Positions 22,894 to 34,535 are shown, counted from the first letter of the stretch. The stretch is DNA of 64,000 nt from Diphasiastrum complanatum (GCA_029204225.1 CM055095.1:55085612-55149611), one strand, 5' to 3'. The notes: generated from the letters alone by a model not told the origin. Program-made: numbers and translations.

Positions 22894-24310
22894 CCGTGGA
22901 TTTGTGCAGAAGCAAGGTATTGACTATAATGAGACCTTCTCACCTCCTTTACGCATTGTTACCTTTCGTTTGCTGCTCGCTCTGGGAGTTGAACTGGATC
23001 TAGAAATGGACCAAATGGATGTAGAAACAGCTTTTCTAAATGGTCTTCTTGACGAACTCATTTACATGGAGTAGCCCCCATATTTTGTCTCTACTGAGCA
23101 ACCAACCTATGTTTGTCTCCTCTTACGTGCGATTTATGGGCTTAAACAATCACCTCGCCAATGGAACATTTGCTTTACTGAGTTTACGAAAGCTGTTGGA
23201 TATCATCGTCTGGTGAATGATGTTTCAGTCTATCTTAAACAACAGGATGATCAATTTGTTATCCTTGCTCTCTATGTTGATGACAATCTTCTTTTGGCAT
23301 CCTCCAAATCCATGTTACACAGTGCCAAACAAGCTCTTACTCAAACGTTCTCAATGACGGATGGGGGGGAAGTATCATATCTTCTTGGAATGCAAGTTCT
23401 CCGTCATCGACCGTCACGGTCACTCCATCTCACTCAATCCAAGTTTGCCAAACGCATACTTCAAAAATTTCAAGTGTCTCATACGTCCTATTATATGACA
23501 TCCTTATCTCCAGGACAATAGTTTAAAAATCCAACAAAAACATCACAATGGATAAAACATTATAAAGCAAGTCAATACAGACAAATTCTTGGAAGCATTC
23601 GATACTTGGTGTCATGTACCCGTCTTGACCTGTCTTTCTCCTCGGGTCTCTTGTCTCGTTACATGCAAGACCCTAAAGAAGAACATTTTCTCGCCCTATA
23701 TCGTCTGATCCAATATCTTGCATCAACAAAGGACTTTGGAATCACATATACTCATGATCCCTTTTCTCAAACTCCAGAAATCACAGGTTATACAGATGTT
23801 GATTGGGGTTCTGACAAGGAGACCAAAAAGTCTACGACATGTTATGTCTTTATGATGGCAGGTGGAGCAATTTCTTGGAAAACAAAACGACAAACAACAA
23901 TCTCTCTTTCTAGCACCGAAGCTAAATATAAAGCTGCATCAGATGCTACTAAAGAAGCTCTATGGATGTCCTCTATTATCAAAGACTTGCAGCTCTATGG
24001 ATGTCCTCTATTATCAAAGAATTGCAACTCAAAGTTAAACTACCAATCACTTTGTATTGTGACAGTACAATTGCAATTAATTCTGCTAAGAAACCAAGAC
24101 AATCAGATAAACTTAAACATGTTGAGATTCAATATCACTTCATCAGACAACAAGTAGAGCTTAATAACATTGTTTTAAGATATGTGCCAACAGATCAAAA
24201 TGCTGCAGACTTCTTGACAAAGTTAGTATCTACAGAAAAACATACAAATTGTATGAACAGCATTGGGATGGAGGTTCCTGAAATTCAGACATGTTTTTAT
24301 TTAAGGGGGG
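22890..24310 (+). pseudogene. Copia reverse transcriptase-RNase H fragment
   Basis: Homology starts inside reverse transcriptase at ARGFVQKQGIDYNETFSP and continues through DVETAFLNG, YGLKQSPRQW, and LYVDDNLLLAS, with the active-site YVDD intact near 23275. RNase H follows (YTDVDWGSD, LSSTEAKYKAAS, then VEIQYHFIRQQV). In-frame stops occur at 23071 and 23519. A perfect or near-perfect 35-bp tandem duplication (23956-23990 and 23991-24025) shifts the frame inside RNase H. The element ends with a polypurine tract AAGGGGGGG at 24303-24311. Gag, protease and integrase are absent. Confidence 0.92.
23956..24025. repeat. 35-bp tandem duplication inside RNase H
   Basis: Two adjacent 35-bp units starting AGCTCTATGGATGTCC differ at one or two positions near their ends. 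As 35 is not a multiple of three, the duplication breaks the reading frame. Confidence 0.93.
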
Positions 24311-24311
24311 G

Positions 24312-24573
24312 TGTCAGAAACGGACACCGGAACGGGAACGTTTCAGCCCAACTTATTTATTAGTTTAAATAAAAACTTCATTATTGTTACGTAGATGTTT
24401 TGAAAGGACGCACCTTTTCAGGTGCCCCTCACAGAGAGACGCATTCTCTCTCTCACTCTTTCTAAAAACTATATGTACATACCATTGCGGTTAATAATAT
24501 ACTTCTTCTTCTATGTTACTTCAAGTCTCTCTCTCTCTCTCTGCGCTTCCCTCGTTCACAACAAACACTAACA
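24312..24573 (+). mobile_element. Short 3' LTR of the RT-RH fragment
   Basis: This follows the G-run polypurine tract. It begins TGTCAGAAACGG and ends CACTAACA, about 262 bp. It includes a CT-rich stretch near 24521-24542. There is no 5' partner, so boundaries rest on the tract and the TG/CA ends. Confidence 0.65.
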
Positions 24574-25390
24574 TGCTCTCAGAAAATATTCAAGAATTTG
24601 TAGACCACCAAACAGATTCATTGATGATCAAGGAGCATCTTGTGCATTTGCTGAGGAGCCCACAACAAGCCAAACAATCTATATTCATTGGCAGAAAGGT
24701 ATGGAGGTAGAATATTGTTCTTTATTGAGAAACAGCAATACTTAGTCACCACCTCATGGAAAGAATGTTATTTCTTGCAAGATACTTCTTATAAGACATT
24801 AAAACTTACTTCACAACTAAGCTACAAACAATCTCAAAGCTCTCAAACAACAAACAAATTGCAACAAATGTTTCATATACAATTTAAAAAAGGTACCATA
24901 TACAAAGCTAAATGTTTATCTAATGATCTAGAAAAATGTTTATTGTATTCTCGACCTTGAGTGCGAGATTCCTGAATAAAACAAGAATAACAAAATAAGA
25001 CAATACGCTAGATTATGCAACTCAAACTGTAAAGACCAAGTGTAAACAAGTAAGTGATACAATTACAACAAAAATGCTAATAAATAACAACTAAAGAGCA
25101 AAGAGTTTATACTTGGCAAAAACATATAACTTGCACAAAATAAGCAAAACACTGTAAGTAAATACATGAGAGATAAAAACACATTCACATGAAGATATTA
25201 AAAATTTGCATTACGAAAATGAATAAAAATATGCACAATACACTATCGTTTAATATGTTCCATGCCAGAGTGGATCAAGGTGGATAAATTGGAAATGCTC
25301 CTAAACTTCATTATAATAGACACCAATGGTTGCAACTTACATTATAGCAGACACCATTGGTTACAACTTACAATATGTTGCTAGAATTAG
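24574..25390. other. No recognised gene; one 31-bp tandem duplication
   Basis: AT-rich sequence between two copia remnants. ORFs at 24513-24960 show no family features. Two adjacent 31-bp units (25310-25340 and 25341-25371), sharing GACACCA.TGGTT.CAACTTAC, are the only structure seen. Confidence 0.6.
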
Positions 25391-25391
25391 T

Positions 25392-25460
25392 TGTCAGAAA
25401 TTGTCACAAAGCGAAGCGAAATGCGAAGGGTGAACATACCTCGAAAACACAAAGCGAATG
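25392..25460 (+). mobile_element. 5' LTR stub of the 25.5-31.9 kb copia
   Basis: TGTCAGAAATTG at 25392, then AAGCGAAG, matches the start of the 3' LTR at 31936. The rest of the LTR, the primer site and most of gag are deleted. Confidence 0.6.
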
Positions 25461-25549
25461 TTGCAGAGTTGTCCAAAGATGCAGACAAAGGTGATAAAGC
25501 TTTCACAATATTCGATGAAGCTTGAACAAGATACACTGAACAAGACTGC

Positions 25550-28387
25550 GATGTAGTCATTGATTCAGGAACAACGTCACACATCACCTGCAACAAAAGA
25601 ATCTTGATCGACTTCAGACAACTCGAAAAGAACAGAGCAGTGATACTAGGCGATGGAAGCCGACACAATGTCAAGGGCATTGGGACTCTACAGTTGCGAA
25701 CACTGTCAGGTCAAGTAGAGCTGCCAGGAGCACTCTACGTACCTTCACTAAGAAGAGACCTGCTATTAGTCTCCAAGATAACAGATCTTGGAATTTGAGT
25801 TATATTCGATGGCAGTACATGCCGAATGATCGAGAAAACAACAAACAAATTGTTGACAGTTGGAAGCAGAGGAGAAAATCTCTACCAGGCCAAGATAATC
25901 AGCAATTCTGATAGCATACTAAATGCATCAGAAAATGAAGATCAACTCTGGCACAGAAGAATGTATCATCTGAACATGAGGAGCCTGTACGACATGAGCA
26001 GAAAAGACATAGTCACAGGTTCGAAAATATCCAGACCCGATATTGAGTCTGTGAAGCTTGCCAGAAAGGCAAACATCGAAATCCATTCACACGAGGGAAA
26101 AAGAGCTAAAGAAGTTCTTGAGCTCATCCACTCAGATGTCTGTGGACCGATGAAAGTCGATTCGCTCTCAGGATCGAGGTATTTCCTGACGTTCATTGAT
26201 GACTACAGCCAGCTGACAACGATCTACTACTTAAAGAAAAGGAAGTTCATGGCATTTGTAGAGAGACAAACCTCAAAGAAAATTCAGATCATCAGGTCTG
26301 ATAATGGAGGTGAGTACAAGAACACAGAATTTTCCAGATTCTGCCAAGAACAGGGATAGAGCAACAATTCACTCCGTACATCCCCGAATATAATGGGATC
26401 AATAGGACACTAGTCGAAGGAGCCAGATGCATGATGGCACAAGCTCGATTGCCAAGTCAATTTTGGGCTGAGGCAATAGCTGCTGCAGTACACTTGTAGA
26501 ATAGATCAACAACGACAGCTATGGAAAACAGGACACCGTATGAAATGTGGACAGATAGAAAGCCTGATCTGTCATATGTGCGTGTATTTGGATGTGCAGC
26601 ATACAAGCACATTCCAAAAGAGAAAAGAATCAAGCTCGATGAAAAATCAGAGCAGACAATCATGGTCAGATATTTGAACGAATCACAAGTATACAGACTC
26701 TACAATCCAACCACGAGGAAAGTCGTGTCGAGTAGAGATGTGAAGTTCAATAAGTCCACAGGACGAAAAAGGCCATGAGATCTTCACACTACTGCCAATT
26801 CAAGAGGGAGATCGAGGACATACATCGAACCCAGAAGGTCGACAAGACAAAGAAGACCTCCAGATCGGTACACTGACAATCTTCAGTGGAGCGAAAACAT
26901 AGAGTTTGAGTACTGCAGCTTCACTGAAGAGCCAACTACATATCTAGAAGCTCTCCAGAGTCCAGAGGAAGAATTTTGGAAGTAGGCAATGGTAGAAGAG
27001 ATCGAATCAATGAGGCAAAACGAGGCATGGACACTAGAGCCACTGCCCGAAAATAAAAAGATCGTCGACTGCAAATGGGTATACAAAAAAAAATTCAAAT
27101 CAGATGGCACTGTTGGATGCTACAAAGCAAGGCTTGTCGCAAAGGGCTACACACAAAGGTACGGAGTCGATTATTTTGACATGTATTTACCAATGGTGAA
27201 GATGACAAACATTCGACTACTCCTTGCATATGCTACACAACACAATCTGGAAATTCACCAGATTGATGTCAATACAATCTTTCTCCATGGAGATCTAGAG
27301 GAAGAAATCTTCATGAAGTAGTCTGAAGGATTTGAAGACCCTGACAATCGACAATATGTTTGTCGATTGCAGCGATGCATTTATGGTCTGAAGCAGACAT
27401 CACGATCTTGGTACAAGAAGTTCGACAGTCTTCTGAAGTCTTTAGACTTCAATCCTACACAACCAGACTGCAATGTCTATATAAAGAGAGTAGGAAGTGA
27501 TTTTGTGATTCTGACTATCTTTGTAGATGATTCCCTAATGATAGGAAACTTCTTGATGCTAATAGTGGACACGAAGAGTCTTCGAAAATTATGAAATCAC
27601 AGATCTAGGAGAAACAACAAAATGCCTTGGGCTGGAGATCAGAAGAAATCGAATAAAAGGAGAAATACATCTAAGTCAGTCAGAGTACGCCAGAAAAGTG
27701 CTGAAGCAGTATCAAATGATGGACTGCAAAGAAAAGGCCACACCAATGATAGCTGGAGCCAGATTAACGAAGAAGAATTTATCGAATACGGATGAGAAAA
27801 GACAGAAGATGGAAGGTATACCCTACCAAAACCTAATCGGTAGTCTGATGTACTTCACAATCTATACCAGACCCGATTTGGCTTTCTTTCTATGCTTTAA
27901 GCCAATTCTCTTCCAATCCTGGCATGGCGCATTGGCAAATGACAAAATGAATCTTGCAATATCTGAAGGGTACCCAGAATATGGGATTAACCTACAAAGC
28001 AGACAACGAAGGCAAAGAATTCGAGCTGCACCACTACAATGATGCAAGCTGGACAAGCTGCAAAGATGACATCAAGTCCGTGACAGGAGGATGTTCAATG
28101 GTGTGCGGAGCAGCAATCAACTGGATATGCAAGAAGCAAACCTTGGTGGCTCAATCCTCATGTGAAGCTGAATATGTCGCAGCTTCAAAGATGACGAATG
28201 AGGTAGTGTGGTTGCAGATGATGTTGGAGGCAATTGGCATACCACAAGGAGAACCATGGATTCTCAAAGTGCCATATATCTGTCCCAGGATCCTGTTTTC
28301 CATTCAAAGACAAAACATATACCTCTGAAGTACCATCATATTCGAGACTTCAAAGCAAAGAAAGACAATTGGATTAAACATACAAAG
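25550..28387 (+). pseudogene. Copia pol pseudogene, interrupted by a nested element
   Basis: The sequence enters at the protease core VIDSGTTSHITC (near 25555; D-S-G intact). GAG-pre-integrase follows (LWHRRMYHLN; CxxC is damaged to SVKLARK), then integrase (LIHSDVCGP, IIRSDNGGEY; the DDE Glu region is decayed to GINRTLVEGA). Reverse transcriptase shows CRLQRCIYGLKQ and FVDDSLM (near 27530, Tyr-to-Phe in YVDD). RNase H shows HYNDASWTS, SSCEAEYVAAS and a damaged SKTKHI. Many stops and frameshifts are present. The last codons are split by the element at 28388-31911, and the copia resumes at 31917. It is related to the minus-strand copia at 1.8-5.6 kb (same SSCEAEYVAA and GARCMMA motifs). Confidence 0.92.
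28383..28387. repeat. Target site duplication, left copy
   Basis: CAAAG directly before the left LTR; the same five bases follow the right LTR at 31912-31916. Confidence 0.92.
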
Positions 28388-29136
28388 TGTAGTGGGTTTC
28401 TTTCCTTGCCTAACCTGAATCCAAAATCTAGTCAATCTAGCATCAAAGAGACGAAGTTAGTTGTCACGCGTAGGTTCGTTCCCATGAGAGCAATAATTTA
28501 GTTCAGATTTCAACATGAATGGAGGATTCACATCTAACTTTAACAACCATTAACCCTATTCATTAACACTACAATCCATTAACTCTACGATCCACAATAA
28601 AGATGGCTTACTCTTTCTCTCTCTCTCTTCCTCTCTCATAAAGAGTATAATAACATACAATCCCAATAACAATCAGATCCAACAATTAACAAAATCCAAA
28701 GAAGCATGTGAGATGGAGAAGGAAAGAAGAAGAGCAAGGATATTCATCAATCTATTTCTGAAGATAACCAATCTGCTGTATTGAAATGAGAAAATGAACA
28801 TGAGGAGCAACTCAAGTTGGTCTCTTTTTATAGTAGAGAGGAGGACCCTGGCCTCTGAATCCTATTGGTCCAATCTTGCCTCTCTTTTTATTCAAATTTA
28901 AAAAAATGTGGGAACCATCAAAATTGGAGGGAAACCCAACTTTATTCACTAACTTGACATTTAGGCCCTGCGACATTAAAAGTCCCGCAAAAAAGGCCTA
29001 AAGTCCTTTTATTGACTTTCTAATTAATCAAATAACTATGTGATCATCGGGTTGGACTTACACACACAGGGTGCCAAATCTCTCTCACTTATTAACTTGG
29101 GTTAGGGTTGTCTTGGGATCCGCAAACCCTCCAACA
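28388..29136 (-). mobile_element. LTR (3' LTR in element sense) of the nested element
   Basis: A 749-bp LTR from TGTAGTGGG to CTCCAACA that matches 31177-31911 with scattered substitutions and small indels. The inner side reads, on the minus strand, GGTGGGAGATAC, a plausible polypurine tract, which together with the ORF orientation sets the element on the minus strand. Confidence 0.9.
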
Positions 29137-29186
29137 GTATCTCCCACCACAACTGGTGGCGGTCCCACGACACCTACAATATGCAG

Positions 29187-30011
29187 TTATTGGGGACTTT
29201 TATTGGCTTCGCGCCGAATCTTGATTAAATGGTACTGCACCTTCTCCATAAAGTTGAGACGTGCAGTATTAAAATCCAAATTGTGTGGCAAGAAACAACG
29301 GTGGGCTCCGGCAATCCACTTGGAGGTTGTCCATGATGTGAAGCGTGATTCCCAGGAGCCTCCCATCATAGCTACACGAAAGTATAAACGAGCAACCGGT
29401 AGCTGATCTTTGATTTGCTCTGAGGCCATCGACTCATTTGGATTGATTGCCAGAGGAGGGAGGCAATCGTCCCATCTGGTTGCCACTGACGCCAACAGAG
29501 TCAGATCTTTAGCAAACATTGCCGATTGTCGCACCGTTGAATCTGGAGAGTGGACATACTCTCTCTGATAGGCTTGTAAGGCACGGTGAAAATCCACTGA
29601 GATGGTCCAGCTGTAAGACTGATGGATGATTGGCCAATTGGGCGTATGGATGGTGATCTTGTCCATAGCCAATCCCAAATCTTTCCATTTATTTCTTCGC
29701 GACATTGGCACATAATAGGGATCTACCCGCAACTGGCGAGGGCTGACGACGTAACTCCTAATTGATTCCGAAGTTTTCTCAAAAACAGTGATTCTCCATG
29801 TCGGCTGCTCTCCCAATGCAGGTATTTTGTCCAAATCTTTGCCGACCTCGATCTGAGAGGTCTTAAACTTCAGAACCCATTCACCACGCGAGGACTCATG
29901 CGAATGTTGCTTTAAGAAGGTCTGGATCTGGTCCGGTCTGCTATATTTGGAGCTCCCCCCTAGTCCATGATCAAATCGACCCCTGTATCCATTGGTACAG
30001 CTTCTTGGCAC
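29187..30011 (-). CDS. Unknown protein of the nested LTR element
   Basis: An open frame of 274 codons on the element's sense strand. I do not recognise the family. It is rich in Trp and Arg in the C-terminal half (for example WESRFTSWTTSKW and HRCFLPHNLDF) and looks globular and soluble. It has no signal peptide, zinc knuckle or pol motif. Its position in an LTR element suggests a gag-like or structural role, but that is inference only. An upstream frame (30289-29960) overlaps its start by about 50 bases in another frame, so it may be the C-terminal part of one longer ancestral protein split by a frameshift. The first ATG is therefore not certain. Confidence 0.55.
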   Translation of the reverse strand: MPRSCTNGYRGRFDHGLGGSSKYSRPDQIQTFLKQHSHESSRGEWVLKFKTSQIEVGKDLDKIPALGEQPTWRITVFEKTSESIRSYVVSPRQLRVDPYYVPMSRRNKWKDLGLAMDKITIHTPNWPIIHQSYSWTISVDFHRALQAYQREYVHSPDSTVRQSAMFAKDLTLLASVATRWDDCLPPLAINPNESMASEQIKDQLPVARLYFRVAMMGGSWESRFTSWTTSKWIAGAHRCFLPHNLDFNTARLNFMEKVQYHLIKIRREANKSPQ

Positions 30012-30993
30012 GGAGGAGAGAATTGCGGCATGACCGGTACGGGGATTTGTGGTCCGGCTTCCAACACTTGAGTGGCTGTTTTTTCATAGGCGGTGATGGT
30101 CTCTTTAGCCTTTGCCAACTCGGTTGAAGCCGTTCCTTTGAACCTATCAAAGTGACCTTGGAATCCTTGAAGGGCCACTTTGTATGTCTCCAATTTCTTG
30201 AACAAATACGCAATCTCCGTCGGTGTGACCGGATGATCGGGTATTTGCGTTTGAAGATATGCATTACACGGTGGTCGCATCCAATTCACCTTGAAGTCGC
30301 ATGCGATCTTGTTCAGCCATCTATAATTGCCTCTTCAGCAGCTGCACCTATTGCTTTGCATCTTGCACAGCCTTATCCACCTGATCCTGTGCGGTTGTCA
30401 GGGCATTTTGCAGGGAGCTGATGTATTCTTCCAAGCGATCAGCTTGTTGCTGGGCCAACTTCTTTTTGGCTTCAACCCGTGTTGTTTGGCAATCTTCAAG
30501 TCTCGATCCAACTGGACAATTTTCGGTCTGATTAGAGTGTTTCAGACCCCAGATCAGAGATTCTATGTTCCATTTCCTTTTTCTTATCCAACATAGACTG
30601 GATCACTTGCGCAAGGCTTGAGACCAAACCTAGAGCATCACCAGAATCGACGATTGTGGAGGCGGCAGCAACAGGAGGACCTGATGGAACTGTCTTTGGT
30701 TGGCATGGAATAGGTGCCACTACTTCTTCTTCTTCAAACATGTCTTCCTCTTCAAATCCCTCAGGCACTGTGGCGTTGAACTATTTGGGTGATTTTACAG
30801 CTTTGTCGACCCGAAGTGCGGCTGGACTATCTTCCATATGAGGTTGTTGGCTGACATCTTCAACACCAATAGTAGATTCATGGATATGTCCGAATCCTCT
30901 TTCAGGGGATTGGAGTTCAAAGGGCGCAGGGCTCTGGGGCATTTCAAAAATTTCGGTGGCCCCAAGGGGGTCAGAATCATCGAACATATTCAT
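29960..30993 (-). pseudogene. Upstream broken frames of the nested element's protein
   Basis: Three frames in a row on the same strand look like pieces of one N-terminal region. An acidic, Pro-rich piece is at 30993-30781. A second acidic piece with a Lys/Glu-rich, probably coiled-coil end is at 30768-30532. A piece with helical Leu/Lys/Glu heptad-like content (YLFKKLETYKVALQGF) is at 30289-29960. Between them, stops and frameshifts interrupt a stretch that also looks coiled-coil. Together with the 274-codon frame this gives an ancestral protein of roughly 550-600 residues. No family was recognised. Confidence 0.45.
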
Positions 30994-31176
30994 AAAGAAC
31001 TGTGTGTTTGGTGAGGTGGCTTGGGTGTGTGGGGGTGAGGCGGCCTAGGCAGCTGTGATGGGAATGGTAGGGCCAATGGTCACAGACTGTCCTTGAATAG
31101 AAGCGGAGGCGAGGGAAGCATCAGAGGCTAAGGGAATGGGAAGTTCAGTGCGAACAGCAGCAGACGACGCCAAAAT

Positions 31177-31911
31177 TGAAGTGGGTTGCTTTCCTTGCCT
31201 AACCTGAATCCCAGATCTAGTCAATCTAGCATCAAAGAGACGAAGTTAGTTGTCACGAGTAGGTTCGTTCCCATGAGAGCAATAGTTTAGTTTAGATTTC
31301 AACATGAATGGAGGATTCACATCTAACTCTAACAACCATTAACCCTATTCATTAACACTACGATCCACAATAAAGATGGCTTACTCTTTCTCTCTCTCTC
31401 TCTATTCCTCTCTCATAAAGAGTATAATAACATACAATCCCAATAACAATCAGATCCAACAATTAACAAAATCCAAAGAAGCATGTGAGATGGAGAAGGA
31501 AAGAAGAAGAGCAAGGATATTCATCAATCCATTTCTGAAGAGAACCAGTCTGCTTTATTGAAATGAGGAAATGAACATGAGGAGCAACTCGATTTGGTCT
31601 CTTTTATAGTAGAGAGGAGGACCTTGGCCTCTGAATCCTATTGCTCCAGTCTTGACTCTCTTTTTATTCAAATTTCAAAAAATGTGGGAACCATCAAAAT
31701 TGGAGGGAAACCCAACTTTATTCACTAACTTGACATTTAGGCCCTGCGACATTAAAGGTCCTACAAAAAGGCCTAAAGTCCTTTTATTGACTTTCTAATT
31801 AATCAAATAACTATGTGATCATCGGGTTGGACTTACATATGCAGGGTGCCAAATCCCTCTCACCTATTAACTTGGGTTAGGGTTTCCTTGGGATCCTCAA
31901 ATCCTCCAACA
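31177..31911 (-). mobile_element. LTR (5' LTR in element sense) of the nested element
   Basis: A 735-bp LTR from TGAAGTGGG to CTCCAACA, nearly the same as 28388-29136. Differences include a longer CT run near 31390 and several substitutions. The low divergence suggests a fairly recent insertion. Confidence 0.9.
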
Positions 31912-31916
31912 CAAAG
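31912..31916. repeat. Target site duplication, right copy
   Basis: CAAAG, identical to 28383-28387. Confidence 0.92.
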
Positions 31917-31935
31917 TTGCAAGGTTCAAGAGGGA

Positions 31936-32440
31936 GTGTCAGAAATTGTGAATTCCTACAACTTTGTCACGAAGCGAAGGTCGAACGGCGAACTCTAATC
32001 AAAACCTATTGGCCACATTTTGAGAAGGGCACTATTGCACATTTACCATTGCACATTTGGAAGCCATGCCAAAACCTAATCTAGAATCTATTAGTCCTCA
32101 CAATCACAAAGCCACTTCGCCTCTAGAAAGTCTGTTCGCCTGACCTCACACGAGTTGAAAAAATATGCAAAGATCAGTTTCCACTCTTGCTAGTCAATAT
32201 GGAAGTGAAACCGCAAGAGGACTGTGAAAGTAGAGAGGGAGTGTCAATGGAGAAAGAAAAATTGCTTCGAGTTGATAAACGGATAAGAGGCTATGGACCT
32301 CATGTCAAGAGGGCCTGGAAAGAATTTGGCCAGCTACTACTGTCGACCATGATCGTGGACCTGGATTTCTCTGAAATAAAAGAGATTCTGTATTTGTTAG
32401 ATTTAAAAGGTCAATGTTCAGCTCCTAAGCCATAAAACAA
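31936..32440 (+). mobile_element. 3' LTR of the 25.5-28.4 kb copia, end uncertain
   Basis: This comes after the polypurine tract AAGAGGGAG (31927-31935). It starts TGTCAGAAATTGTGAATTCC, matching the stub at 25392. CGAAGCGAAGG-type GCGAA motifs are present. The 82-residue ORF at 32187-32435 falls inside and has no recognised features. Confidence 0.55.
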
Positions 32441-32909
32441 TCAAAAGTTAATCTATATCAAAAGGTAAGTGTGAACTATACTCTATCTTAGAGTTCTTTC
32501 TATCTAGGAAAAAACCTTAACACTGATCTATCCCAGAGAAATTTGGAAGGGTCAATATGTCAAGGAACTCTCATGTATACATGAACACATATAAATGGAC
32601 TCATTACGTCAATATTTTTTGCCTTTCACTTTTCTATGATTCGTAGAACTTTTAAAAGATTGATGGTATATTAACAAAGAACGGGGACTTGCAAATTTTG
32701 ATTTTGCACTTCAAGTGACATGCAACTCAAAAATTTGTCATTCTTTGACGTGCAAATAGTGCAAATAGGCTAGGGACGTGCACTACAGCTTGCAAATGCC
32801 AAGCCTAGTTGTGCTCCTCACCCCATATATCTAATAGTAAAATATTGATGATATGTGTCGTACTTTGAATTTGACATTGGCGTCCATCTCGTCACTCGGG
32901 CTCACCTTA
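32441..32909. other. No gene seen
   Basis: AT-rich spacer between a copia LTR and the gene-relic region. Nothing recognised. Confidence 0.5.
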
Positions 32910-32910
32910 T

Positions 32911-32950
32911 CTATCTATCTATCTATTACTAAAAGAAAAGTGGTTTCCGT
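32911..32950 (+). mobile_element. Possible Helitron 5' end
   Basis: A run of CTAT tetramers leads into ATCTATTACTAAAAGAAAAG, which resembles the TCTATCTATACTAATAAAAG start common to plant Helitrons. A gene fragment (PfkB kinase) lies about 1 kb downstream, which would fit Helitron capture. No CTRR terminus with a hairpin was identified downstream, so the call is weak. Confidence 0.25.
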
Positions 32951-33619
32951 GTGAGCTGCCCGTTAAGCTTAAAATGATGCACAATAGGCTGAAAATGATG
33001 CATGATAGCTGAGGAATGCATAGTAGCGGCCCACGCCAGCGCACTGAGCTCAGCTCTCGATTATTATTTATGATTACGATCCTATATCATGACATGAGCC
33101 CATTGCTTCTAATCATCACCTGATCCAGGTAATCAATTGGCTTGGGTGCTCTCAGCCTCAAATCAGTGGAGAAAGTGGAGCTTGCAATTTTCGATCCGTC
33201 GTATTCTCTTCTTTTCAATCAATCTCTGAGAACGATCACCAATTGTTTGTTCTGCAAGCTCGGAGTCCCCTTTGACCTTTACCTCTTACGATTATTGTAA
33301 ATGTAATCATAGGCATTCTTGGTGCTGAAGATTGATACAGTCATGAGAAGTCCAGATTCCATGAACAAAAAATTGCTTTATGTTGTGTGCCTGGTGGAGT
33401 CTTGAAGCGATCTGACAGTCATAAAAATTGTTTATAAATACTCCCTGCTTTGATAGTTGTTTGGACGAAAGTTCTGGTTTATTTTGCAATTTGGTTGTAG
33501 CAAGTGCACTTGAGGGGGGCGAAGCGGAAGATTGTTGTGTAACGGGTTGCAGTAAGGGTGATCTCTGTCAGCTTCTAGAGGAAGTGAAATCTGTTAGCTT
33601 CTAGAGGAATTGCAAACTG

Positions 33620-34177
33620 CCAGCATTGGTCTGCGTTTTTTAAGGGGTTTGCAGATACTGGATTTGGTTCATCCTCACGGAGGCATAATGCTGTATTACA
33701 CCCAGGATCGGAAAAGAAAGAGGAAGATGCATAAACATCTGCATGTTTGCTTTGTTTGGAGGATGATGCCCTACGTCCCTGTCATAGTGGAATGTTGTCA
33801 TAGTGGAAGATAGCAACCAAATGCGGATCAATGCGGAACAGAGGTTAAATGGATTACTATCTCCAAATTATGGATGTGCAAGTTGCAAACCTAGACTATC
33901 GGGGTTTCGAGATGGCCGTGTGCAAGCAAAATGCCAACGAGTACAGACTCCGTTGGATGAGCTAGTTGTGCTTCAAAAGACTCTGACAAAAGAACTCTTC
34001 GACTACACATTCGTTCGATGGCAGCAACAAGCTGGAGAGAACTGATTGCATAGATGTGGCTATTTTGGGGAATCTTTGTCTGGACATCGTGTTGAACGTG
34101 CCTTCTCTACCGCCTAACGAACTGGCAGAAAAGTATAAGTATATGCAGCGTTTGGTGGCTTCTCTCCGCCTGATGAG
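33620..34177 (+). pseudogene. PfkB-type carbohydrate kinase fragment
   Basis: In the frame from about 34000, the translation reads DVAILGNLCLDIVLNVPSLP (34053-34112) followed by NELAEKYKYMQRL. This is the N-terminal substrate-domain start of plant PfkB-family sugar kinases (fructokinase-like), which typically read GNLCVDIVL.VP.LPP with E.K..YM..L..SPPD. Two extra bases near 34162 shift the frame just before the expected SPPDE. An intron donor (GAG followed by GTTAAT) follows at 34177. The next expected exon (WEAGGNCN in the family) was not found. Upstream, the 80-codon frame at 33803-34045 is in another frame and probably contains part of the transit or linker region. This is a broken 5' piece of a host gene, left in place or carried by a transposon. 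Confidence 0.65.
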
Positions 34178-34439
34178 GTTAATTTTGCCATTTATATGAA
34201 GTTTTTTTTGAGCCTGATTGCGTACGCAGTGATTTGATCTCAAGTAAAACCCTCCTGTTTTTGTTTTTCAACTCAGCAATGGAAATTTACATGATAAACC
34301 AGAGTTCCAAAGAATCACGGTTTGAACTTTTTTGAAACTGTGTTCAGATCAATTCCAATCGAGTTTCTGAAATGCCAAACTTTCTATTGTTTTCGAAAAT
34401 TTGAAAATCTATATATTTCTTTGAAGTGGTTTGTTGGGA

Positions 34440-34535
34440 GCTAAGGAAGCGGACCCTGGAGGCGGACGTGGGGTGCGTCCGCGTCCGGACGCATCCCCAT
34501 TTTCAAATTTAAAATATATATATATATATATAGGC
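34440..34535. other. GC-rich hairpin followed by an AT repeat
   Basis: TGCGTCC-GCGTCC-GGACGCA at about 34472-34491 can form a 7-bp stem with a 6-nt loop. It is followed by an (AT)n run near 34510-34531. Such a structure could belong to a small transposon end, but no matching terminus was found. Confidence 0.35.

Larger units (their letters stand above)
28388..31911 (-). mobile_element. Nested LTR retrotransposon without pol
   Basis: A 3524-bp element has two LTRs, TG/CA ends and a perfect CAAAG target duplication, inserted near the 3' end of an older copia. The internal part is only about 2040 bp. In minus-strand sense, the sequence beside the right LTR reads ATTTTGGCGTCGTCTG. This resembles the ATTTTGGCGCCG primer region of plant Gypsy elements rather than the iMet site of copia. 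Nothing inside resembles protease, integrase, reverse transcriptase or RNase H. It is therefore non-autonomous, of the LARD or TR-GAG kind, and carries its own unknown protein. Confidence 0.88.

Noticed and set aside
31376-31561. 61-codon ORF
   Set aside because: Lies in the LTR of the nested element over a CT run.
32187-32435. 82-codon ORF with GYGPHVKRAWKEF
   Set aside because: Falls inside an LTR; no family recognised and no splice signals around it.
34472-34491. Helitron 3' hairpin
   Set aside because: No CTRR terminus within the expected distance after the hairpin.
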